NCBI RefSeq assembly: GCF_905220415.1
Contig: NC_059542.1
Coordinates: 9,300,001 to 9,364,000, forward strand
Origin: Colias croceus
Lineage: Eukaryota > Arthropoda > Insecta > Lepidoptera > Pieridae
DNA length: 64,000 nt
Reading direction: 5' to 3'
The translations under genes were made by a program, and so were the position numbers. The notes beneath the pieces are model-generated. The model was not told the DNA's origin, did no database searches, and worked only from the letters and a program-made list of their open reading frames with translations. The stretch's first letter is position 1, and each line of letters opens with the position of its first letter. Of the stretch, positions 24,756 to 35,859 are shown one piece after another.

Positions 24756-26060
24756 TATAGTACATACAATTTGACTCTACATTAATATTCCTATTTCCTT
24801 CTTGGCGTTCCAGGTCACTCTTTCAGCTGTTTCTTTTGATAAATTATACAATCTCATTCAAATAAGCTTTCGGAGTGTTTAAGAAACTAATTTTTAATTG
24901 TTATATTGATAGGAATTTGATATTTAGTATTTTATGGCATTGAAATGCTTTATAAATATAAATTATTACGAAGAGAAGTACTCGCTATGATAAATATACG
25001 AGTAGTATTTTTATATGTCTACTGATACTATGATGAATTGTTTGCTTAGTTTATAATAAAATTGTGAAACATGTTAACTGTCATTAACTGTTAAGACGAA
25101 TTGCATATCAACCATATACATGAATAGTTTTGTGGAATTAGCAATGAATATAACTACATACAGTCCTTCATTCACTAAAATAATTCATAAATAATTTGCC
25201 TCCTTTGTCATGCTCACAAATAACATAATATTTTATGCACCTTGTACTATTGTTGTAATAATAATGTATGTATGGGCGTAATAATAATAAGCAATTTATT
25301 CAATACTTAATGGGGATGAGAAATTCATAAGAACTATATTGCAGGGGTAAACAACCTATTTATATACTATGTGAAAATAACTGTAGTAGAGCTCTATGCT
25401 CTCATTAGTTATATATATATTTACTTTTGCAGCGCTTTAGATGCGATAACATATATTATGGTACTTACCTACAGTTATAACCCTTTATCATATTGTGATA
25501 TGACTTTGTAATAAGTAAGTAGATACATTTTTTTAAAACAGTCTATTAACGATGAATCTGTTAAGGCAATGATGATAATAAAATATATAAGTCTCTTCGT
25601 GACGAATCTTGCTGTTAAGTTTTTGAAACATCGGGTAACATAAATTACACATAATAGTGGACAGTGTATGGTATTTCAATCGTCATAATCTTGACTTGAT
25701 CTCGTGTAATGAGATACTTCTAAATATAATATAATAGGTAGTTTTTTTCTGGGTTGCGTGACGTAACTATTGAACCATGTCACAATGAATTATCAGCAGT
25801 CTACCAATGTAAGGTCACATGTCTCCTATGAGGTTTTTAGTTCATAACCATACTTCATTGGATATGTGCGTGTTTGTAAATGTCGATGACATGCGATCGC
25901 TACATGATTATAGCTACAAATATAAAGCCTTATTTGTATTAAAGAGCTACACAGATACTTTCTGAGGTTTTCTTTAATATTATAGTCTACAATTTACAAG
26001 TCTATCTTGATTTAATAAACAAATATCTTTTATATTATTACACAAATTCCTCGTACTTTT
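24756..26060. other. AT-rich non-coding DNA
   Basis: No supported gene or repeat terminus. Confidence 0.4.
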
Positions 26061-26089
26061 TTGACAATCCTGTGAAATAAAAAGATGTG

Positions 26090-26250
26090 TGGCACTCGGT
26101 GACTGCATGCCGCGGTAAAGCTATTGCATAGCATGCCTTCAAGCCACACCTCCGAGCCCGTCTGAGTGGGGAGCGTGAGGTTTTTTCGTCGGAATTTCTC
26201 GATTCCGTCTATATAGCTATGCAATAGCTTAAAAGTTTGGAGGTCCACAT
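26090..26250. repeat. GC-richer island with a 15-bp inverted repeat
   Basis: Perfect 15-bp arms aagctattgcatagc (26118-26132) and gctatgcaatagctt (26216-26230) enclose a GC-richer core with cgagcccgtctgagtgggga. A 72-codon minus frame crosses it (26030-26248), with no domain I recognise. The structure could be part of a dispersed repeat or a small structured RNA. I cannot decide. Confidence 0.35.
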
Positions 26251-26703
26251 TGCGGATTCGTGTTTTTTACTGACATGATCATTTAAAAGGGATCTCGTAT
26301 GTTATATAAACTCGTTTGTAATAGGCCTTTGGCTATAATGAAGTATAATCCGATAAAAGCATCAGGCTTGCGTGCGACGGTGTAACTATAGTAGGTATTG
26401 ATGATAGGTTTACTTCGGATTCAGGTTGTTATAACGACATGCAAATGGTTACGCATTCGATTTCAGTGAGTATTTGAGTTTTAATTGGTAGAATCGTTGA
26501 GAATTAGTTACCCTTTTTAACGAAAATATGGTTGAGTTAGAATATATAAATATTTTACGACTACAAATGCATTCATTAAGTAGTTTTATCTTAAAAGATA
26601 CCCTGTTTAATATAATACATAGATACAAATGCATATAAAATTTCGTAGAGTTGTTTCCCCTCGTATGTGTAATGACATTTTCCCGATTATCCCTATCTGT
26701 GTA

Positions 26704-26730
26704 ACCGGGAGCCGGTTGGTCAACAGACAG
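26704..26730 (+). repeat. CCGG-type palindrome copy 1
   Basis: accgggagccggt (5-bp arms, 3-base loop) is followed by tggtcaacagacag. Related copies are at 27671-27693 (inverted), 28221-28250 and 28264-28294. Confidence 0.55.
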
Positions 26731-27670
26731 CGAAATTTTGAGATAGACTTTTACTGTAACTCGATTTTCTCCGTATCTAGTACGAAATAAGTTAATTCAA
26801 GTTATAAATCTTATTGTAAATTGAATAATCTTTATTCACTTTCAACCATTTCTATATAAATACTCAATCAAAGCTAACATAGAACTTTCAACAGAGGGTA
26901 GTGTGATATTTAGATAAGTTTCGGTTATAATTTGAATTAAAACAACATTTGGAAGTAACTAAAACATTTTATCTACAACTTATCACATTAGGTTTAAAAT
27001 ACAATACAAAATTCAAGTGCCACCATACAAATTTTTTACACAACACACGATCTTAATATCGTCACAAAAAAACCGCCACTTAACGAGTCATCAAAAGTGG
27101 GTATCGTATTTCAACCTAATTTTAAATGACGCATGCCGATTTGGACACGATGTTTTGTTTATTAGAAACTTAAGCTTATAAACTATGTATTACGAAAGTA
27201 TCGCAGCACTATATTATATATATCTTGAGTAGGAGTTAAACAAAAATGGGTCAAAAATTTGGGTCAAAAATTACGTACATTTAAAAACATAGTTTTTGGA
27301 AAAAATATTGCAACTAAGGGAACTTTTAGACATTTTCTAAGATTTAGATAGATTCCAGCATCAAAACAAATCAACAGAACAGTACAGTTCTAGGAAATAT
27401 TTCAAGATATAAGTTGTTAAAAGTAGCAAAAAATTTTTCATTTTGGTACCTGGATGCTATAAAAAAATGGATACGGCTTTTCGTAAAACATAATATTTTC
27501 AAGGTATGGCTCTTATGAGATGTGTTTGTTTTTTACTATCGTACATTCAAAACATCTATTCTGGTCATATTTCGGTAATGTAGCAGTCAGCAATCAATTA
27601 AAATTTTAATGAATACAAAAATATTCCTGTGGCATATCCATTCTTATTCTTCATCCCAAAAATACGCAAG

Positions 27671-27711
27671 CTGTTGACTCACCGGCTCCCGGCGTGATAC
27701 TACGTAGTATC
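27671..27711 (-). repeat. CCGG-type palindrome copy 2 (inverted) plus 16-bp palindrome
   Basis: The minus strand reads gccgggagccggtgagtcaacag, matching copy 1 in inverse orientation. Immediately beyond it is a perfect 16-bp palindrome (gatactacgtagtatc, 27696-27711). Confidence 0.55.
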
Positions 27712-28220
27712 GTATTTCACTACATATTTTCATGTTATTGAAACAAATATAATGCTATTCTATGAAATATACCAAAACTAAGTAGTTTTACGTTTTAGAT
27801 CTAACATCAACTTGCCTTTTTATCCATTTCTGGCTGAAATATAACGACAATAAAATCGCCATCACGCGTTCGACCTTGCACATGCTGATAGTTACAGACC
27901 GATTTTTAGTGAAAATTAACAGAACTATTATATAATTAGTATTTATAATCAATATTTAATAACCCATCCATCGTTGCTTTTAATATTCAGCGAATCACTT
28001 TAAGATTAGAACAAGTTTTCACCAAAACAAAAATACGTAGTCACCACATGCGATGACGTAATTTTGAATGACGCGTGTTTAAATTTTGTTCTCTAGCGCT
28101 GCTCGTGTTTTGGCGTCACTAGCCGGCCTGTTTCTTCTTTAAGCATTTGTAATGTGTTAGAAAGGAAAGGTAGATATACAATGAGGTTGTTTATAGTAAA
28201 AACAAAACACTCGAACCCTC

Positions 28221-28294
28221 ACCGGCTCCCGGTGTTTCAACGGACAGGGGTAAAAAGTGTTATGCCGGGAGCCGGTGGTTTCACAGACAAGGGG
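28221..28294 (+). repeat. CCGG-type palindrome copies 3 and 4 in tandem
   Basis: accggctcccggt then gtttcaacggacagggg (28221-28250), and 13 bases later gccgggagccggt then ggtttcacagacaagggg (28264-28294). The two units share the 3' part while the palindrome loop is inverted (ctc versus gag). Confidence 0.6.
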
Positions 28295-28635
28295 TATTCA
28301 AAATAGTCATTTTAAAAAATCACGGAAGATTGATTGAAAATTTAAAAAAAAGCTTGTAAGGATTTGATACGGAAATAATTGCTACTCAAATATAATTCGA
28401 CTTCGTTAAACAAATCCCTTTGAGTTATGGCACAGAGTTGGTGCGTGGGTGAAAATTGATAATGCAGGAATTTAATAAATTGTAGCACGTCGCATCACTT
28501 CTATACCTATAATAAATACCAATACCTTTGTTATAGGAAAAAGATAATATTTTTAAGTCATTTTAATTAGGTTTGGATACTTTGTTTATATTATGTTGGG
28601 GACGGTACAATGTGGAACTTTGGTTCAGGAATGCG

Positions 28636-28798
28636 AACCCGCTTTGTCTAAAACCTAATAAATTATATACTAAAACCTTCCTCTTGAATCACTCTATCTA
28701 TTAAAAAAACCGCATCAAAATCCGTTGCGTAGTTTTAAAGATTTAAGCATACAAGGGGACATAGGGACAGAGAAAGTGACTTTGTTACTATGTATTGA
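28636..28798 (-). mobile_element. Helitron-like element, 3'-truncated
   Basis: The minus strand starts TCAATACATAGTAACAAAG, preceded by A. It continues with ttaaatctttaaaactacgc and gattcaagaggaaggtttta like the copies at 19904-20094 and 50009-50213, but stops before the GC-rich hairpin and CTAG terminus. Confidence 0.65.
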
Positions 28799-29884
28799 TG
28801 AAATGTGTATTGATAACATACCTATTCTTAGATATCAAAACATATCTTCCCATTCCGATATAACCCCATTCATAACACCCTGATCGATCCACGAATAGAT
28901 AAAAAACAACTAAATAATATAAGGCGAAAAATGTCACGCGATTTTTCATTCAGCTCGCAATTTCCTCATAATATCACTTGCTCACAATGTCTTCTATCTA
29001 TCATTCACAGCGCAACGCGTCACCGCGCTGCGTGGCATCAATTATGTGGGGTGAACTTGGCTTGTGTTTACTTTAATAAGTATTCCGTTGGAAAGGGTGA
29101 AATGCAATGTTCTAATGATGACTATACTGTAGTAATAACGCTGTAAAGGCTGTTGAGATAGACGATACTTTGATCCTAGAAAAAGGCGATAGACTTGGAA
29201 TGTGATTGTAGCTATATTTTTGTAAAATTCATGTCATGAGTACATCTTTTACAGAGCAAAGTTCATCAGTGCTATTAATGACAATATGTAATAGTGCTAT
29301 AATAAAATCAGAGTTAGGTGAAAATAAATTAGGTGGTGAAATGACTGTCTGCTTTTCAGGCACCGATTGAGTCTAATCTAAAACTTGTTATTATTCTTAA
29401 AAGGAATGTCACCAGATAAAATAATGAATATTTCATACCTAGGTATATTGAAAATACATTATATATAAATTTACATTCACTAGATGTTTATTAAACTTTA
29501 TTTTATAAGCTACTTCTCTCTGTGCATTATATTTTATGCTAGAAATAAGATATGTATTTCATATATCTTCTGAGTTTGTACATCTTTTCTCGACGAATGC
29601 AATATCATTTTCTAAGTAAATTTTATTATTTAAAACGAACGTATAAAATGTATATAGTACAAAACGTGTATATATTTTTTAAACATGAAAAGATGTTAAT
29701 TAAACATAAAACATTGAAGATTATCGGATGACATACAGTATTTTATTAATATATTTTGTTACAATATAAATTTAGTTTTATAGAATTTAAATCATTTTTA
29801 TGAATTTAAAAATATTTGCATACATTTTTAATGTAACTGTTTTAACATAATAATTTATAGTTCCCGTCAAATCTCTAAACACAG
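28799..29884. other. AT-rich non-coding DNA upstream of the signal-peptide exon
   Basis: No gene is supported. A + frame of 71 codons at 28931-29146 lies in a slightly GC-richer stretch but has no domain. If the downstream exon is real, this is intron. Confidence 0.4.
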
Positions 29885-29984
29885 TTTTTCTTGTTACAGG
29901 TGTTCACCAAAACAAAATGTCGTGTCGGGCGTTGTAATGGAAACGGATTGTGACTTCAGTTTAGTGTAAGAGTGATTAGTGAAC
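29885..29984 (+). other. Splice acceptor and 5'UTR of a host exon
   Basis: A pyrimidine-rich stretch followed by AG (tttttcttgttacag, ending 29899) forms a good 3' splice site. The 85 bases 29900-29984 then lead to the ATG and contain an in-frame TGA at 29973-29975, so translation cannot start upstream in this frame. The first, non-coding exon and promoter would lie further upstream, not identified. Confidence 0.55.
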
Positions 29985-30045
29985 ATGGGCACGCTGGGCT
30001 TCCTTCTCATACTGAGCGGCTCTTTGCTCGTTGGATGGATTGACG
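29985..30045 (+). CDS. Signal-peptide exon of an unidentified secreted or membrane protein
   Basis: This is a 61-base coding part of an exon encoding MGTLGFLLILSGSLLVGWID plus one base of the next codon. The ATG context is gaacATGg (A at -3, G at +4). Residues 5-18 form an unbroken hydrophobic core (GFLLILSGSLLVGW), as in a cleavable signal peptide. The exon ends at a G|GTGAGC donor (30046-30051), giving a phase-1 intron, which is common after signal-peptide exons of modular extracellular proteins. Reading through the donor meets a stop after 16 further codons, supporting splicing. Its local composition is distinctly GC-richer than its surroundings. The mature protein cannot be named from this exon. 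The candidate downstream exon at 63144-63225 is phase-compatible. Confidence 0.6.
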
Positions 30046-30803
30046 GTGAGCTTCTTTGTAGTTTCCTTGGAAATTCACTGAAAGTGGTATAATATTATAT
30101 CAGAGTCATTCTGTTGAAAGTAGTAGCTATATAATTCTTTATTATACCCAGTTATTCGGCCAAAGAGTAGAGATGATTTATTGATGTGTATGATAATGAT
30201 AATAATTGAATAAAATAAGAAAACACTTAGCACACACTTCTGTAGCGAGTGGTCACCAGTGGTCTGTTTGTGCCAACCCTTAATTATAGAGTCGTAAATA
30301 TTATTTTACGAGTTTACTTTCAAATTAATACATTTTTATTTGTTTTGCAGAAGGATATTACAAATAACATTGGCAGTGAATAAATATGTAATAGATAAAC
30401 AATGGTATTCGAAAATAAGTATATCTATCTCATAAAATGTGAGATGATAATGTAAAAATAGTTGTAAAATAAACACAAAAAAGTTCAGAAACTTGAATTT
30501 AGCTTAAATTTTATATAGGTACCATATAAGTACCGTTTCATAACGGGTATTGATGCGTTTTGTTTATGGAGCATATTATTATTCATCGATGAAGGTATAT
30601 CATTGGAACATTACTTTCTTGCAATAAGCACTAATCAAAATGATAATAATGTTTTATTAGCTTTATTGGAATTCAAATACTTTGAAAAATAATATCGTAG
30701 AGTAATATGGTAGAGTTGATTGCTTATTTTGAGTCTTTTCTTAAATACTAAATTTATTTTAAAATAAGTAAACAGGTTTTGCGAAATTTGATGCGATAAT
30801 ATT
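30046..30803. other. Probable intron, AT-rich
   Basis: It begins with the GTGAGC donor. A pyrimidine-rich AG at about 30350 (tttgttttgcag) looks like an acceptor, but the phase-1 frame after it hits a stop within six codons, so it is more likely a decoy. Confidence 0.4.
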
Positions 30804-30918
30804 GCAAATTTAGTAGACTTACTTACTTACTAGAGTGGCGCAGGGACTCGAAGTGAGTCTTGGCCTCCGACAATAAGAGCCTCCATTTGACTATATCACT
30901 CTAGCAAATTTAGTAGAC
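30804..30918 (-). mobile_element. 85-bp retroposed fragment with 15-bp target duplication
   Basis: The 15-base sequence gcaaatttagtagac occurs at 30804-30818 and exactly again at 30904-30918. The 85 bases between them are GC-richer (gtggcgcagggactcgaagt, cttggcctccgac). On the minus strand they end in (GTAA)n, seen as ttacttacttac at 30819-30830. A microsatellite 3' tail plus a target-site duplication indicates a severely 5'-truncated LINE insertion, probably RTE-like. Confidence 0.65.
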
Positions 30919-31506
30919 ACTGCTATATTACCATTTTCTTCAGAGTAACTAAAAACTTCCAATTTATTATTTTCTTTAATCCGATAAATACTGAGAGACT
31001 GCGTTTGTTATAGTATATTTTTCGATGAACCTATAAACACGTAAATATTTCTGGATGTAAATATAATACGTATATACATATTATTGCAAAATGACTGTGA
31101 AGCATGTACCATAAAATGTACACCTTACCTTTAGGTATTTATACCAAGTTATTTCATATAATAAGATCAAGCACATCTTGAGACACTTAATTTTGGATTT
31201 TTCCTAATTACTGTTCTTATTTAGGAGTTGGGTAAAAGCAATATTACAACCTCGTTACAGATAATAAATCATTTTCCTCAATAAAGTAGGCGTTTTGAGA
31301 TAAATTGCTTTTTATTTAATTGTTTCACTCAGCCGCTTTTATAGAATATACATTTCGGTAAAGATTAATTTTTTTATTAAACATATACCGTACATTTGAT
31401 TTTTATTAAATCATTCAACTGATGGCTTTATGATATTGGGTAGATATTTGTTTGTCTGTTTTGTTATAATGTTATAAATTGGTGTGTTAAATTATGGTAA
31501 AATAAA

Positions 31507-31697
31507 TCTATACTAATACATATTATAAAGCTGAAGAGTTTGTTTGAACGCGCTAATCTCGGGAACTACTGGTCTGATTTGAAAAATTCTTTCGGTGTTA
31601 GATAGCCCATTTATCGAGGAAGGTTATAAGTTATATATCATCACGCTACAATCAACAGGAGTGGAGCCACGGGGGTAAAACCGCGCGGAGCAGCTAG
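31507..31697 (+). mobile_element. Helitron-like element, second subfamily
   Basis: It starts TCTATACTAATACATATTAT after A, has the ctgaagagtttgtttgaacg and atcgaggaaggtt blocks and an aaaaccgcgcgg hairpin region, and ends gcagCTAG (31694-31697) plus T. No open frame. Confidence 0.75.
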
Positions 31698-32850
31698 TAA
31701 CTAATATCAATCAATACAAAACTACGCATGCAATTTTTTTTAATTGTTATTTATATCTCGATATTAAATTTTTTAACATATAGATAAACGTGTTATCACA
31801 GAATTATTTCACTTATATACATACTCTAAATTACATTATTGTCATTAATTTATATAATAAAACTGAATCTCGAAATCTCAAGAAAAGCTGAACCGATTTC
31901 GTTAATTAATAAACCTTTTTAAACAGACCATGAACGATTTATTTGCACATGTTTTTCACACTCGCTCGTGTGCTTTGATACTTAAATAACTACCACATAG
32001 AGATGTTATGTGATAGTTTAAATACGGCTTTGACTTGTCTTAACGACTACCTTAATGAGCGGGATGACCTTTTTTGCCCTTCGAAGCGCGGAGGTGCTCA
32101 CGGGAAATAGCTGTTGACGAAACTACACTCATTTGACGAAAATATTTACTTATAGGTTTGCTTTAAAAAAGTAGTTTTTATTATATATATGTGACTTTTG
32201 TAGAGGTCGGGGTTATTCATTAAGTAAACTGTAATATTTAGGGTTATAAATAAGCTATTTTCATTGTAGCAGATCTTCTATATTTGGGATTGCAGGCCCA
32301 ATTTTATAAGCACTATTCCCTATCTTACTATTAGAGGTCTACTTTATTAGTGATAAAAATATCCTATTTGCAGGTGTCAAATTGCGGAAATTAGCTTTCG
32401 TTTTTATTCAACAGTCTTTTAAATTATAATTAGATTATTACGTGTTATTACAAATGTACCCGAATTTTGATATATTTTCGCTTACAAGAACGGTATAAAT
32501 GTTAACAAGAATATTGGTATTTTCCCAAATTTATTCTTCTCTTATCACGATGGATTTACCATAGTAATCCCACTTGATAGAAATATCGGTTCGATACAAA
32601 TATAAAAATGCGTACCGAAGGAAAGCTTATTTACCTTGCCCTAAGCGTACTTATGGATGGTATAAAAACATAGATTTACATATAATATCTTTTCGTGCTA
32701 ACATAATATTTTATGGGGTCGTATTTATAGGATTTATTTATTATTTATTAGGATTTTCTATATATTGCCAGCAAACTTTACAAAAATAACTTCTTAATCG
32801 CCATATCAAAGATTACGGAAAATCTTCCTTCCACTATGAAAACAAATACA
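31698..32850. other. AT-rich non-coding DNA
   Basis: No gene seen. The + frame at 32574-32789 is hydrophobic AT-codon noise. Confidence 0.4.
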
Positions 32851-33035
32851 TCCATACTTATAATATTATAAATGCGAAAGTAACTCTGTCTGTCTGTTAC
32901 CTATACTCAATCATGCCTAAACTACTGAACCAATTTGCATGAAATTTGGTATGGAGATATTTTGATACCCGAGAAAGGACATAGGCTACCTCTTAATGCG
33001 AAATATGTACCACGGGCGAAGCCGGGGACCACTAG
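32851..33035 (+). mobile_element. Helitron-like element, complete copy, first subfamily
   Basis: It starts TCCATACTTATAATATTATA after A, continues with aatgcgaaagtaactctgtc and gatacccgagaaaggacata, and ends gaagccggggaccaCTAG (33032-33035) plus T. It is closely similar to the minus-strand copy at 6898-7081, which suggests recent common origin. The 65-codon minus frame crossing it is not a gene. Confidence 0.75.
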
Positions 33036-33437
33036 TTTACTATAATTGGCATTATTTGGCAGAAACACGAAATGAACAAATCTTTTCATAATGTACATTA
33101 TATAACCAAATAATTGCACTTTTCATTTCTTTCAACACTTCAACCGTGCTTTTATATTTTTCCGAAGATAACTTTACTAATTAGTAAACAAAAAAATATC
33201 CGTTGCTCTCTTTTAAATTAGCTTGTTTCTTAAGGAAAAACGCTCTTAGCGGATTAATTTCTCAATATTAACTGGAGCAACTCCAAAGTATAAATCAAAA
33301 CGAGGAAAGATGTTGTAATTGTGCCTTTTAATGCGGCATCATGTCAAGGTTATATTTATAGCTGTATTGCAAGTAGACCGTATTCTCTGTGGAGGTAAAC
33401 CGTATCCATGACCGTGTATTTACCTACCATAATATTA

Positions 33438-33592
33438 TACTCAACTCAAACTCAAACATTTAAATATATTCAATTAGACTTCTTTTGAAGCACTTTCGAG
33501 TCGTCATTACATATTTTTAACAATTACCACCGATTCGGAAAGCAGTATCTATGGATAAGAACCGGCAAGAAACTCCATAGTTGCTGTTTTTA
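33438..33592 (-). mobile_element. Dispersed LINE 3'-end-like repeat
   Basis: The segment contains cttttgaagcactttcgagt, accaccgattcggaaagcag and aagaaccggcaagaaactcc, preceded on its left by a tcaactcaaactcaaac simple-sequence edge. I recall this block as a widespread moth and butterfly repeat, probably the 3' end of a LINE on the minus strand. Only one copy is seen in this window. Confidence 0.45.
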
Positions 33593-33850
33593 ACTTAAGA
33601 AGTTACAAAAATTTAAGAAATGTAGATTGTAGTTATGGTAATAATAATCTTGGCTATTTACGTAGATAATTTTAAAACAAGAGATATTCATAGCCTTAAT
33701 TTTCATAAATAAAAATCGACCGAACGAAGTCCTCCATTATAACTGAACGCGCATGATACAAACCGCGGAATTGCATAGAAATCTTATAACGTATTCAAAT
33801 CAACAGCAGGCAAACACGAAGTGCACATGCAATAAATAAATCGACTCAGC

Positions 33851-33899
33851 TCCGGTATAAACCAGTTTGCGCCGGTTGAGACCGGCTCTATCCGGTTTC
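33851..33899. promoter_or_regulatory. Cluster of CCGG/Grainyhead-like motifs
   Basis: Five related motifs occur in 49 bases: ccggta (33852), the palindrome aaaccagttt (33859-33868), gccggttg (33871-33878), gaccggct (33880-33887) and tccggttt (33891-33898). The Grainyhead/CP2 family binds AACCNGTT-type sites, so this may be an enhancer element. That function is inference from motif resemblance only. Confidence 0.35.
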
Positions 33900-35652
33900 G
33901 AATATCTACTTCCTACAGGTGCAATATCTCAATATGTCCCCTCAGATACATCTTTATTCCGCACTAGATCGTGTTAGAACAAGCTATGTACTATTTGAGG
34001 TACATATTCAAAAATTCACATACTTCGTTTGTATGTAAATTTCGCACATCTTGCAATCCCGTTGGAACGAATATGAATGTCTATTGTCAGGATATTTGTT
34101 ATTGAATACAGTTGGTAAGTTGAAGTTTTATTTACAGTCTTGTTACTTATCGGTTAAAAGATGAATGGGACGAAGTATTAAAACATTTTTGTCTTATTCC
34201 AATTTCCAACTAACTTGTCTTATTCGCTTGTATTTTTAGCGTGGCAATTCGCTCGCTTTTTGCTTCTTAATTCAATGTTAACTTGTATAAATAAATGAAG
34301 TCTTTTTGTGGAAATAAACAACACAGATAAAATATAGTGTTGAATTAATAAATATACTCTTCATGTAACTTGTACTAGAATTTAAGTATATTTATTTATA
34401 AAATATTAGGTTAGGTTTCATAGCTCTATATATTAATTCTATATTAAATTTTATAAAATTATGTTATGAGATATTATTTTATCTATAGTTACATGTTGTG
34501 AGATATCTTTTTATCTATAATAGATACATACGACATTGATAATATTATATTTAATATTTATACTAAATGCTTCGGATAAGAGTACAAAGAGTTAACTAGG
34601 GAAGCCTGTTTACAGGAGAGAGTGTTCATTGACTATATTCTTTTGTTATAAATTTGCATTATATAATTTATTATGTATTGGATATACTTTTAATTATTTC
34701 ATCGATGGAATTTACAAAATAAATAAAAAAAAATATTTTGTATAGTTTATTTTCTGCCAAATTATGCGCTAGCATATGACGTCATTTGGCTTATGAAGAT
34801 ATTCATCGTTCATATTATTATCAAACAATAGTATCACAAACACATCATAATCAAAAACTGAGTAAGAACTACAAAAACTCCGTAACTTACGGAAAAAGAT
34901 ATCTCCAAATGTCCGATGAGATTACATCGAGTCTGCAAATCCAATAATTCGTTATATTGAAGAAACTTTTCATACAAAGTTGCCGCCTCGAAATGATTTT
35001 CTTTGACCCGCCGTTATTATTAGTATTATTCAGGGATGCCAATATTCTTAGCCCAGGATTTGTTCCTCGTTTGTTACGTTCCATCTCCCAAATTTCTTTG
35101 CTAAGGCTAATCGATATAATTATAATTATGATGTAGAAGTAGTATGCAAAATTTGCATGCTGTTTTTCAATAACGGCCAAACATGCTGTACCTGTACTTT
35201 AAGTACCTAAAACAAATGCAACATCTTTATACCACGTTTATTGTAAATAAAGAATTATTATGAATTACGATTAATGAATTGGCGGATCTTGCGCTTTTAA
35301 GACTCTACAGTCTACATGTAATACTTTGCTTGAATTATGTTCTAGCAGTTTCTACGGCATTGAAAGTTCGCTATACAATCGATAATGGTTCCTGTATCCG
35401 TCCCTAATTTCAACTTTATCAAACTTTTATAATGTTATCACAAAAGTCTATTCTACGTATATCTATACCATAATATTATTATAGCCAAATTTATTTTGCG
35501 TTTGTGTGAAAACATGACAGCAACAAACACTATGCGAATAGAGCTATTTTTGCATTTATAATATCAGATTATTGTTTTTGTTTTCAATTTTATTCAACAG
35601 AACTTGAGAAAAATAATACTTAAATGACACCGTTCAAAACATCATTTAATAT
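33900..35652. other. AT-rich non-coding DNA
   Basis: No gene is supported. The minus frame at 34887-35180 (97 codons) begins with AT-derived hydrophobic residues and shows no domain. Confidence 0.4.
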
Positions 35653-35859
35653 ACTAGCTTTTTGCCCGCGCCTTTGCCCGCGTTTTCAAAGGAAAACCCG
35701 CATAGTTCCCGTTCCCGTGGGATTTCCGGGATAAAACCTATCCAAGTTACCCTCTATATGTGTGCTAAATTTCATTATAATCGGTTCAGTAGTTTATGCG
35801 TGAAAACCATTCATTCATACATACATATAAACCTTTTATCTTTATAATATTAGTATAGA
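35653..35859 (-). mobile_element. Helitron-like element, third subfamily
   Basis: The minus strand starts TCTATACTAATATTATAAAG, preceded by A, and includes actgaaccgattataatgaa and aactatgcgggttttccttt. It ends gcgcgggcaaaaagCTAG plus T. 207 bp, no open frame on the element strand. Confidence 0.75.

Noticed and set aside
30338..30380. Acceptor-like tttgttttgcag downstream of the signal-peptide exon
   Set aside because: In the required phase the frame stops after five codons, so it would give a 25-residue product. More likely a decoy site.
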